From an uncultured Clostridia bacterium (GTDB taxonomy: Bacteria > Bacillota > Clostridia > Oscillospirales > Ruminococcaceae), in the NCBI GenBank assembly GCA_946056455.1, contig CAMGJS010000091.1, positions 1 through 5,286 of the forward strand: a stretch of 5,286 bases of DNA. Reading direction: 5' to 3'. Below the pieces are notes generated by a model that searched no databases, was not told where the DNA came from, and was given only the letters and a program-made list of their open reading frames with translations. A program made the translations under genes and the position numbers. The stretch's first letter is position 1. Every line of letters starts with the position of its first letter. Shown here in pieces: positions 1 to 5,286 of the stretch.

Positions 1-72
1 TTCCCCGAAAAACCTCCTACTTCCACCAAAGGACGTCGGTGTTTTTTTACAGTCCAGGGTTTATTTACAATC
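1..72. other. Region downstream of the SDR gene at the window edge
   Basis: No gene can be supported here. On the plus strand a weak hairpin CACC/GGTG (24-27 with 38-41) is followed by seven T residues (42-48), so it might terminate a plus-strand transcript, but the stem is only 4 bp. On the minus strand AGGAGG (13-18) could be a ribosome binding site for a gene beginning left of the window, yet no start codon occurs in the 12 bases before the edge. No convincing terminator for the SDR gene is seen. Confidence 0.25.
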
Positions 73-873
73 TTACCAAGTACGGGACTTGAGCTTCTTG
101 AATTCGCCGACAGTTGAAACATGAGCGTTAAGACCGCCGTCAACTGTGAGAACCTGACCTGTGAAGTATTCGCTCTCGTCAGATGCAAGATAAACGCACA
201 TATTAGCAATATCCTCGGGTGCGCCGTAACGGTTGACCATAATGTTGTTGAGGAAAACATCTTTGAGTGCCTGAGGAACATAAGCCTCGTTTTCGGGTGT
301 TACGATAAGTCCGGGACGAACGCAGTTGCAACGGATATTTTCCTTGCCGTACTGCAAAGCTGTTGACTTTGTGAGCATATCAACTCCTGCCTTTGCGCAA
401 GCGTAAGCTGTTGAACCAAGGTCTCCTCCGCAGGAAGCCATAGAGCCGATATTGATGATAGAACCGCCCTTATTGTCTCTCATATAGGGGATAACATTCT
501 TTGTTGCATAGAATGTTCCACGGATGTCGCTCTGGAAGATAGCGTCCCACATTTCAAGAGTAAGCTCGTCAACTCTGCCGTCCTTTAATCCGACATTTGC
601 GGCGTTGTTAACAAGAATGTCAATCTTGCCGTATTTTTCAGCTGTGTCCTTTAAAAGAGCGTCAATGCTTTCAATCTGTGTGATGTCCATGAAATGATAG
701 AAAGCCTCTCCGCCTTCTGCCTTGATAGCGTCAACAACAGCCTGTCCCTTTGCCTCGCGGCGTCCGCAGATAACTACCTTTGCGCCCTCTTTCGCAAAAA
801 GCTTTGCAATGCCTACTCCTATACCGCTTGTGGAGCCTGTTACAATAGCTACCTTGCCCTTTAATCTGTCCAT
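73..873 (-). CDS. Classical SDR-family NAD(P)-dependent oxidoreductase
   Basis: A 266-residue cytoplasmic short-chain dehydrogenase/reductase that should oxidise or reduce an alcohol/carbonyl pair; the substrate cannot be told from sequence. Visible motifs: the Rossmann cofactor loop TGSTSGIG at residues 12-19, arginines 38-39 after the second beta strand (usually favouring NADP(H)), NNAA at 89-92, catalytic Ser144, and the YxxxK pair Tyr157/Lys161 in TAYACAKAG. The PG motif (RPG, 186-188) and the C-terminal VDGG are also present. Length is slightly above the usual ~250 because of a charged tail of about 18 residues after VDGG. The tetrad Asn of the usual NxxG motif is Asp116 here (SDIRG), an uncommon substitution. 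The ATG start is supported by AAGGAGGA at 881-888, 7 bases upstream, and by the FabG-like N-terminus (LKGKVAIVTG). The gene has its own promoter and appears monocistronic. A FabG-like, sugar-alcohol or hydroxysteroid dehydrogenase are all possible; family certain, substrate unknown. Confidence 0.95.
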   Translation of the reverse strand: MDRLKGKVAIVTGSTSGIGVGIAKLFAKEGAKVVICGRREAKGQAVVDAIKAEGGEAFYHFMDITQIESIDALLKDTAEKYGKIDILVNNAANVGLKDGRVDELTLEMWDAIFQSDIRGTFYATKNVIPYMRDNKGGSIINIGSMASCGGDLGSTAYACAKAGVDMLTKSTALQYGKENIRCNCVRPGLIVTPENEAYVPQALKDVFLNNIMVNRYGAPEDIANMCVYLASDESEYFTGQVLTVDGGLNAHVSTVGEFKKLKSRTW

Positions 874-917
874 TTGTGTGTCCTCCTTATAATTTATGAT
901 AAAATCAATTTAATCAA

Positions 918-950
918 AAAGATGTCGTCAAAATTTTTTCTGACATCTTT
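918..950 (-). repeat. Inverted repeat over the SDR transcription start (operator and/or terminator)
   Basis: Nine-base perfect arms AAAGATGTC/GACATCTTT (918-926 and 942-950) flank a 15-base centre. The right arm directly abuts the -10 box and covers the predicted start of transcription, a classic place for a repressor operator. Read as RNA coming from the upstream esterase gene, the same sequence forms a hairpin followed by U residues (to 916), so it could also be that gene's intrinsic terminator about 115 bases after its stop. An alternative inner hairpin GTCAGAA-AAAA-TTTTGAC (927-944) overlaps it. Which role applies cannot be decided from sequence; I see no better terminator for the esterase gene. 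Confidence 0.5.
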
Positions 951-979
951 ATTATAAATCTTTTTTAACTTTTTTTCAA
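951..979 (-). promoter_or_regulatory. Sigma-A promoter of the SDR gene
   Basis: On the minus strand TTGAAA (974-979) is followed after exactly 17 bases by a perfect TATAAT (951-956). The spacer is A-rich. The expected transcription start is near 943-945, giving a leader of about 70 bases before the SDR start codon at 873. It lies downstream of the esterase gene, so the SDR gene can be transcribed independently of it. Confidence 0.8.
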
Positions 980-1063
980 GCGAAAAGTCGCAATATATCA
1001 ATAAAAGTATACGGCGGCGCAGTTTTTGGCGGCGGTTATATAAATATGGTATAGAAAAAATTT

Positions 1064-1699
1064 TTATGCAGTAAGTCCCATACTTTTCAGCTTTTTGAGT
1101 ATTACTTCCGACAGTGCTTTATGCGAATCGGGCGAAAGGTGTTCGCAGTCTATCTCGCTGGGAAGAGCATAGTCCGACGCGGCGAGAAATTCTATTCCTC
1201 TTTTTCTTGCAATATCACTGTAAACTTCTTTCAGCTTTCGGCTGACCTCGACCGAGTTCTTGTCAAATTCGGGGTCCTTTTCGGGCAACCATACATCTTC
1301 GCCGAGAGAAATGGGCGAAACGAGAAGAATTTTCTTTGGTGGAAGAAATTTCTGCAACTCGTCAAGACAGCGTGAAATGCCTTCACCTATCTTTTCGGGA
1401 GTGGGCTCATAATACGCCTTGCAATCGTTTGTTCCGAGCATTATTATTGCGCCGTCAAGAGGACTCTGCGCCTCGATAAGCGTCGACAGAAGGTCTATGC
1501 CTTTTCTGTTTTTGCGCCGTCTGTCCTCAAAGACCGTTGTTCTTCCGCAAAGACCTTCCTCGATTATACGCAGATTTTTTCCCTTTTGCTGAACAAGTCC
1601 TGTCCAGCGCTCCGAAAACGAATAACGCCTGTTCGTTCCGGGGATAAGTCCCCAGGTGTTTGAATCGCCGAATGCAAGAACGGTTTTCGTCTTTTTCAT
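1064..1699 (-). CDS. SGNH/GDSL hydrolase (MsAcT-like arylesterase/acyltransferase group)
   Basis: A 211-residue serine esterase of the SGNH superfamily. All four blocks are present: GDSNTWG at 11-17 with nucleophile Ser13; Gly49 in EEGLCGRTT for the oxyanion hole; GTND at 89-92 with Asn91; and the catalytic DxxH as Asp184 and His187. The pattern FGDSNTWG, RWTG, EEGLCGRTT, IIMLGTNDCKAYY closely resembles, from memory, the Mycobacterium smegmatis arylesterase/acyltransferase MsAcT and related acetyl-esterases. No signal peptide or membrane segment is visible, so it should act in the cytoplasm, perhaps deacetylating small esters or sugars; the substrate is unknown. The ATG is the only sensible start, 10 residues before the GDS block and with no in-frame start just upstream. 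Its ribosome site is weak (AAAGG at 1703-1707, only 3 bases from the ATG), in contrast to its strong promoter. The gene seems to be transcribed alone. Confidence 0.93.
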   Translation of the reverse strand: MKKTKTVLAFGDSNTWGLIPGTNRRYSFSERWTGLVQQKGKNLRIIEEGLCGRTTVFEDRRRKNRKGIDLLSTLIEAQSPLDGAIIMLGTNDCKAYYEPTPEKIGEGISRCLDELQKFLPPKKILLVSPISLGEDVWLPEKDPEFDKNSVEVSRKLKEVYSDIARKRGIEFLAASDYALPSEIDCEHLSPDSHKALSEVILKKLKSMGLTA

Positions 1700-1733
1700 C
1701 TGCCTTTCTGTCGCAAAAATTTTCTTTTATTGT

Positions 1734-1762
1734 ATTATACATTTATTTACCTACTATGTCAA
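1734..1762 (-). promoter_or_regulatory. Consensus sigma-A promoter of the esterase gene
   Basis: On the minus strand a perfect TTGACA (1757-1762) and a perfect TATAAT (1734-1739) are separated by 17 bases. Transcription should start near 1727, giving a leader of only about 28 bases. A promoter matching consensus at every hexamer position would be very active unless repressed, which fits the inverted repeat centred on its -35 box. Confidence 0.88.
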
Positions 1763-1770
1763 TAGGTAAA
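1746..1770. promoter_or_regulatory. Probable repressor operator at the esterase promoter
   Basis: A perfect inverted repeat with 8-base arms TTTACCTA (1746-1753) and TAGGTAAA (1763-1770) and a 9-base centre. The centre contains the entire -35 hexamer of the esterase promoter, so a dimeric protein bound here would block RNA polymerase. The site is too AT-rich and its loop poorly placed to act as a terminator: no U tract follows either arm and it lies upstream of the transcription start. The cognate regulator is not in the window and I do not recognise the motif as belonging to a named regulator family. Confidence 0.65.
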
Positions 1771-1795
1771 ATAGATTTTGTGTATTTTATTTTTC

Positions 1796-1827
1796 AAAAA
1801 AACAAAAGCACTCAAAAGAGTGCTTTT
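1796..1827 (-). terminator. Intrinsic terminator of the CHASE2/fecR operon
   Basis: On the minus strand a 10-bp stem (AAAAGCACTC with GAGTGCTTTT, 1804-1827) closes over a TTTT loop and is followed by G and seven T residues (to 1796). It begins 23 bases after the stop of the FecR-domain gene. A second small hairpin (TCGC/GCGA, 1831-1843) sits between the stop codon and this terminator. Confidence 0.9.
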
Positions 1828-1850
1828 AATTCGCTGTCAGCGAGAATTTT

Positions 1851-2906
1851 TTATTCAATATACCCCTCTATATGAAATATTACCGTAGGTATTGCTGCGT
1901 CCAAATCAGCTTCAATATGAACCTGACCTATGTGGCAGGTATAGCTTGTTCCGTCGTCATTCATAACAGTAAGCTCTGTGGGGAACCACTCGGTTGCAGG
2001 GTAAAACGGAACGATTACATTCTGCTTTGCGTTTTCGTCTGCACTATAATAATAATCGTTTACTTCGTCGATATGCGGAATAATATATGCCGTTTCTATC
2101 TCATAAAGACTTTTGCTTGTTGCCGACATAACATCGGGGTTCCATATATTGCCGTCAACATATATGTAACTTCCGTATGCGGTATTACCTTCTGCAAACA
2201 ACAGCAAACCGACATCTATTCTTCCGCTGTCTGCAACAGTTCTTGTTATTGTCATTATCTCATTGTTGTTTGTAGTCCGTGTTTCGTCCGGCGATACCTC
2301 GCTTTGAGAAACTTCACTTCCTCCCACAACAGTTGTAACGCTTCCTGCCTCAATAACCTGCGTTTCGCCGTTGTTATCGTCCACCCATACCGTTCCGTCA
2401 AATACTTCTACAATCGTTTCTGCCGTTTCTTTGTTGTACTCAACAGAGAATGATGTTCCTCTTACCGATATTGTTGCATTAGGTGACTTTACAATGAATT
2501 CCGAGCCGTCTGCAAGCTTTTTATCAATGGTAAAGAGCGACTTGCCGTATAAAAGGTCTATTGTGATATTTCCGTTCTTTTCATTTCCCGTTGCGTGAAC
2601 GATAAAGCCCGTGTTTTCTTCCGCACCGATATGCTTGTCGTCATCAACAATAAGTTCAATAAACGATTTTTCTTTTACCTCTACTGTATCCTCCGACACA
2701 AGCTGTAAATCCTCGAATGCATCAAAAGCGTCGCTGTCCGCTCTTGCAACAGTCACCGTCCCGTCGATATCCTTGACCCTGATAAAACGGTAGCTTTCTT
2801 TCTTCTTCTGCCCCGAAAGTATGAAGGGCACAACAGCGCCTGTTACGACAAGAGCAACGGCGATTAAAATAATTATTGCTACTGTATTTCTTCTTCTTTT
2901 CTCCAT
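1851..2906 (-). CDS. Membrane-anchored FecR-domain protein
   Basis: A 351-residue protein with a very short positively charged N-terminus (MEKRRRN), one hydrophobic segment at about 8-30 with no cleavage site seen, and the rest predicted outside the cell. Residues about 40-193 form a FecR domain: the IDGTVTV opening, the ELIVDDD and DLLYGKSLFTI strands, the hallmark SVRGTSFSVEY at 147-157, then EVFDGTVWV and EAGSV. A Ser/Thr/Asn-rich linker (about 194-215) leads to a C-terminal region (about 216-351) I do not recognise. Classical FecR proteins have a cytoplasmic part that controls a sigma factor; here only about seven residues are cytoplasmic and no sigma gene is adjacent, so that role is unlikely. 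The ATG lies 4 bases after the upstream stop, with AGAGGA inside the end of that gene, so translation is probably coupled. Operon membership suggests it works with the CHASE2-HD-GYP protein (inference). Confidence 0.9.
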   Translation of the reverse strand: MEKRRRNTVAIIILIAVALVVTGAVVPFILSGQKKKESYRFIRVKDIDGTVTVARADSDAFDAFEDLQLVSEDTVEVKEKSFIELIVDDDKHIGAEENTGFIVHATGNEKNGNITIDLLYGKSLFTIDKKLADGSEFIVKSPNATISVRGTSFSVEYNKETAETIVEVFDGTVWVDDNNGETQVIEAGSVTTVVGGSEVSQSEVSPDETRTTNNNEIMTITRTVADSGRIDVGLLLFAEGNTAYGSYIYVDGNIWNPDVMSATSKSLYEIETAYIIPHIDEVNDYYYSADENAKQNVIVPFYPATEWFPTELTVMNDDGTSYTCHIGQVHIEADLDAAIPTVIFHIEGYIE

Positions 2907-2910
2907 AAAA

Positions 2911-4938
2911 TCATTCCTCTTTCAGCCATATTTCTTTTGCGACAGAGAGCAAATCCGCGTCGATTTTTCCCATTTCTGCCTCTTCGTCAAGAATATTGAA
3001 CGCAACCTTGACAGGCTTCGGCTTTTTATAGGGCCTGTCGTCCGCGATAAGAGAATCGTAAATGTCCATAATGGTGAGTATTCTCGTCATAACATCAAGC
3101 TTGTCGGCGCCTATTCCGTTGGGGTAGCCCTTAGCGTTCAAAAGCTCGTGATGATTTGACGCCATCGCCCTGACATCTTTATAGTCCTTGCCGAAGTGCA
3201 TGTGGCTCAGTATCTTGTCGGTATAGACAACATGACTTTGCATTATTTTTCGTTCATTGTCAGACAGCGTTCCTGCCTTTATGTGCAAATCGTCAAGTTC
3301 TTCTGCCGTCAGAAACGGAATTTCCTCTCCGTCTTTGGAAATATACTTCAACTCTCCCATTTTGTCGATAATCGCCCATTCGTCATCTTTAAGAGGACGA
3401 CCGCAGTTAAATCCGTCAAGCTTTTCTAAAAACTCGTTTATCTGCAAAATCTGCTCCTCTGCTTTTTCTTTCGGGACAGCTCCCGTTAAAGCGTCATTTT
3501 CAAGCTTTAAGGAGATAATTTTCAGCCTTGCACGCAACGGTTCTTCAAGGTGCCCCAGCTTTGTGGGTTTGTCCATAACTTCCAAGGGAACATCCATTTT
3601 TCCAATATCGTGGAGCATAGCGGCAAGGTACATCTGCCTTTTGTCCTTTTTTGAAAAGTGTAGCTCCGATTTTCGCTCTTTATGAAGCTTGTTGATATAG
3701 TCGAGCATCTCAATAGAGCGTTTTGCCACATTCTTTGTGTGATTTGCGTTATAGGGAGTTCTGCCTTCAATCGCTTCCGCCATACAGTCCGCCATAGAAA
3801 AGAGCATCTTCTGCATTTCGTCTGCTCGTTCCTTTTGTATTGTAATGTATCTTATCAGCAAAAAGACAAGGAACTCAACAGCTACGGCAATAGGAACATA
3901 CAACAGCGACAGCCTTATTTCAGAAACTCTGAAAATAAAAAGTGAACAAAGGGGATAGAGGATAATTGTCGCTATGGTCGCAATGACATTTATCCGCACC
4001 CTGCTTTTTCTCATAAGAATACTTAACAGTCCGACAATTACAGCGCAGATAATTGCTTCAATCCATACGGGAGCAGGGAAAATCTGCTTGCCGTTCACAA
4101 AAGCCCAGACAGCGTTTGCGTGACATTCAACGCCGTACATTTCAGTAGAGCGGTCAATGGGGACACGATAAGAGTCGAGCATACCCTCCTCGTGTGCACC
4201 GACAAGTACAACACTGTCCGCAAAATATCCCTCGGGAACAGTTCCGTCAAGCACCTTTGACATCGGGATAGTTTCAAAATCATCAGGCTTGCCCGTGTAT
4301 CTTATCTCGACAATATTCGGCAGTTTCGCAAGCTCTTCTTCGTCACATATACTCTCGGCTACCATATAGGAAAAGCTTTTATACAGCTTTTTGTCCGACA
4401 AGACAGTGGTATAAGCCTTTCGTACAAACCCGTCGTCGTCTAAAATTATATTTGTAAACCCGGGGAACGAAACGGCGTTTAATTCCTCAAAGGCGGTAGT
4501 TTCATTTTTTACATAGTTCTGCAATACATATCCGTTTTCGGTCTTTATTCTTCGGGTATCGGTTTCAAGCTTTGAGGCGAGAACCACATTCCCCGAATTT
4601 TTTACAGCCTCAACAAGAGCCTTGTCGCTCTCTGAATTATTTGTCCCCGAAAAGATAACATCAATGCCTATCACACGTGGCTTTTTTTCAGGGTTTGCGT
4701 TAAGCTTATCGATAAGCTCGGCAAAAAGAGTCCTGTCCCATTCCGAGTATGGTCCAAGCTCGTCAAGAGTGGTTTCGTCGATAGCGATTATCTTTATTTT
4801 GTCGGGTATAGCCTCGGCTTTCTGATAGAGGGCGTCTTCTGCTATAACTTCAAGCTCCTTCGGGAACCTTGACAAAGTAATAAACACCGCAAGGATTATC
4901 AGCAAAATATTCGGCAGAAATTTTATACCCTTACTCAC
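2911..4938 (-). CDS. CHASE2-sensor HD-GYP domain phosphodiesterase
   Basis: A 675-residue signalling protein. Membrane segment 1 (about 9-23) is followed by an extracytoplasmic CHASE2 domain (about 24-288; KIKIIAIDETTLDELG at 48-62, RVIGIDVIF at 88-96), then three membrane segments (about 291-309, 314-336, 341-362) and a short helical linker. The cytoplasmic HD-GYP domain spans about 375-675. Metal ligands expected from characterised HD-GYP enzymes are all present: His400, His443-Asp444 (HDIGK), His569, His596-His597 and Asp625, with RPY at 635-637. It should hydrolyse a cyclic dinucleotide, probably c-di-GMP, in response to an outside signal. Odd points: an extra segment of about 95 residues (462-556) between KPTKL and LSDNERKIM, and HHELLNAKGYP in place of the usual HHExxDGxGYP. 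The start is GTG, set by GGAGGG upstream. It is the first gene of a two-gene operon with the FecR-domain gene. The CHASE2 ligand is unknown. Confidence 0.93.
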   Translation of the reverse strand: MSKGIKFLPNILLIILAVFITLSRFPKELEVIAEDALYQKAEAIPDKIKIIAIDETTLDELGPYSEWDRTLFAELIDKLNANPEKKPRVIGIDVIFSGTNNSESDKALVEAVKNSGNVVLASKLETDTRRIKTENGYVLQNYVKNETTAFEELNAVSFPGFTNIILDDDGFVRKAYTTVLSDKKLYKSFSYMVAESICDEEELAKLPNIVEIRYTGKPDDFETIPMSKVLDGTVPEGYFADSVVLVGAHEEGMLDSYRVPIDRSTEMYGVECHANAVWAFVNGKQIFPAPVWIEAIICAVIVGLLSILMRKSRVRINVIATIATIILYPLCSLFIFRVSEIRLSLLYVPIAVAVEFLVFLLIRYITIQKERADEMQKMLFSMADCMAEAIEGRTPYNANHTKNVAKRSIEMLDYINKLHKERKSELHFSKKDKRQMYLAAMLHDIGKMDVPLEVMDKPTKLGHLEEPLRARLKIISLKLENDALTGAVPKEKAEEQILQINEFLEKLDGFNCGRPLKDDEWAIIDKMGELKYISKDGEEIPFLTAEELDDLHIKAGTLSDNERKIMQSHVVYTDKILSHMHFGKDYKDVRAMASNHHELLNAKGYPNGIGADKLDVMTRILTIMDIYDSLIADDRPYKKPKPVKVAFNILDEEAEMGKIDADLLSVAKEIWLKEE
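2915..2920 (-). promoter_or_regulatory. Ribosome binding site of the FecR-domain gene inside the upstream gene
   Basis: AGAGGA lies within the last codons of the CHASE2-HD-GYP gene, 8 bases before the ATG at 2904-2906. A ribosome finishing the upstream gene would stop within reach of this start, so the two products are probably made together. Confidence 0.7.
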
Positions 4939-4950
4939 ATTTTACCCTCC
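4936..4950 (-). promoter_or_regulatory. Ribosome binding site that sets the GTG start of the CHASE2-HD-GYP gene
   Basis: GGAGGG (4945-4950) lies 6 bases before the GTG at 4936-4938. An ATG overlaps it two bases upstream (4938-4940), but that ATG is followed directly by TGA in its own frame, so only the GTG can give the long protein. Confidence 0.8.
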
Positions 4951-4959
4951 TTTTTTATG

Positions 4960-4988
4960 AAAAAAGCCTCCCTTTTGCGGGAGGCTTT
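4960..4988 (-). terminator. Intrinsic terminator after the sugar ABC-transporter ATPase gene
   Basis: A 10-bp stem (AAAGCCTCCC with GGGAGGCTTT) with a six-base loop spans 4963-4988; on the minus strand it runs into six T residues (4960-4965). It starts 13 bases after the ATPase stop codon. Only about ten bases separate its T tract from the ribosome binding site of the CHASE2-HD-GYP gene, so it also lies in the leader of that operon. Confidence 0.92.
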
Positions 4989-5001
4989 AATTGTTTCGGA
5001 A

Positions 5002-5286
5002 TTAGTTGATAATTGTCTTTTCTGTTTCCTTGTCGAAAAGATGGAGCTTGTTGGGGTCGAATGCAACCTTGATTGTATCCTGAGGACGAGCTGTCGAACG
5101 AGGAGATACTCTTGCGGTTACGCTGATTCCTTCGATTGTGAGGTAAAGGAATGTTTCAGCACCCATAAGTTCTGTGATTTCAACTTCAGCGTCAACAACA
5201 CCTGTCTTAGCTGCCGAGATGAACATTTCTTCATCGTGAATGTTTTCGGGACGGATACCGATAACGATTTCCTTGTCAACATAAGG
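5002..5286 (-). CDS. Carbohydrate ABC-transporter ATPase, C-terminal TOBE region (partial, MsmX/MalK/UgpC type)
   Basis: Only the last 94 codons are in the window; the frame is open to the right edge, and the internal ATG at 5224-5226 is not the real start. The visible part reads VIGIRPENIHDEE followed by VEITELMGAETFLYL and a closing KVAFDPNKLHLFDKETEKTI. This is the typical C-terminal OB-fold/TOBE region of MalK-, MsmX- and UgpC-type ATPases, including the GIRPE motif and the final LHLFD strand. These peripheral membrane proteins drive import of oligosaccharides or glycerol-3-phosphate, and MsmX-type ones can serve several transporters. The Walker motifs are outside the window, so activity cannot be judged. 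The gene ends at a strong terminator, and no transporter permease or binding-protein gene follows it. Full-length relatives have about 360-380 residues. Confidence 0.92.
   Translation of the reverse strand, partial: PYVDKEIVIGIRPENIHDEEMFISAAKTGVVDAEVEITELMGAETFLYLTIEGISVTARVSPRSTARPQDTIKVAFDPNKLHLFDKETEKTIIN

Noticed and set aside
1013..1035. GGCGGCG repeated twice in a GC-rich patch between the esterase and SDR genes
   Set aside because: The copies are direct, not inverted, only seven bases long, and form no hairpin or recognisable site.
1527..1742. A 71-codon minus-strand frame overlapping the esterase start
   Set aside because: Its start lies across the -10 box of the esterase promoter and it is a shifted reading of the conserved GDSL frame.
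1872..2453. A 193-codon plus-strand open frame opposite the FecR-domain gene, rich in Cys, Ile and Val
   Set aside because: It is fully antisense to a well-supported gene, its composition is that of a complement frame, it matches no family, and I see no ribosome site or promoter for it.
3257..3685. A 142-codon plus-strand open frame opposite the HD-GYP region
   Set aside because: Serine- and phenylalanine-rich complement of the conserved HD-GYP coding frame, with no independent start signals.
5009..5036. TCGACA-16-AATTAT as a possible promoter for the CHASE2 operon
   Set aside because: Weak -10 match, and it lies upstream of the strong terminator, so it would not explain independent expression.
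5002..5226. The ATPase fragment as a complete small 74-residue protein
   Set aside because: The frame continues upstream of the internal ATG with the GIRPE motif to the window edge, so it is the end of a larger gene.

Overview
The window reads as chromosomal DNA of a low-to-moderate GC Gram-positive anaerobe, most likely a member of the Clostridia (Oscillospiraceae/Lachnospiraceae-like). This is inferred from strong AGGAGG-type ribosome binding sites, near-consensus sigma-A promoters (TTGACA/TATAAT and TTGAAA/TATAAT, both with 17-base spacers), compact U-tract terminators, an MsmX/UgpC-type sugar ABC ATPase, and a CHASE2/HD-GYP/FecR signalling pair. No species call can be made from the sequence alone. 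All five genes lie on the minus strand, so transcription runs from right to left.

Layout from right (upstream) to left: (1) 5002-5286, the C-terminal TOBE region of a carbohydrate ABC-transporter ATPase cut by the window edge, followed by a strong intrinsic terminator at 4960-4988. (2) 2911-4938, a membrane protein with an extracytoplasmic CHASE2 sensor, four predicted membrane segments and a cytoplasmic HD-GYP phosphodiesterase domain. (3) 1851-2906, a membrane-anchored extracytoplasmic FecR-domain protein that starts 4 bases after gene 2 and has its ribosome binding site inside that gene. A terminator at 1796-1827 closes this two-gene operon. (4) 1064-1699, a cytoplasmic SGNH/GDSL esterase with a consensus promoter whose -35 box sits in the centre of a perfect 8-bp inverted repeat. 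(5) 73-873, a classical short-chain dehydrogenase/reductase with its own promoter and an inverted repeat over the predicted transcription start.

The most interesting part is the CHASE2-HD-GYP/FecR operon. Both proteins place sensory domains outside the membrane, and only the HD-GYP protein has a sizeable cytoplasmic output domain, predicted to hydrolyse a cyclic dinucleotide such as c-di-GMP. A reasonable inference is a two-protein surface-sensing unit in which the FecR protein acts with the CHASE2 domain outside the cell to adjust second-messenger breakdown inside. No sigma factor, TonB receptor or diguanylate cyclase is visible nearby. The esterase and the dehydrogenase look like independently regulated single genes of unknown substrate. 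There is no RNA gene, CRISPR array, insertion sequence or other mobile element that I can support, and no gene-free stretch exceeds 300 bases.
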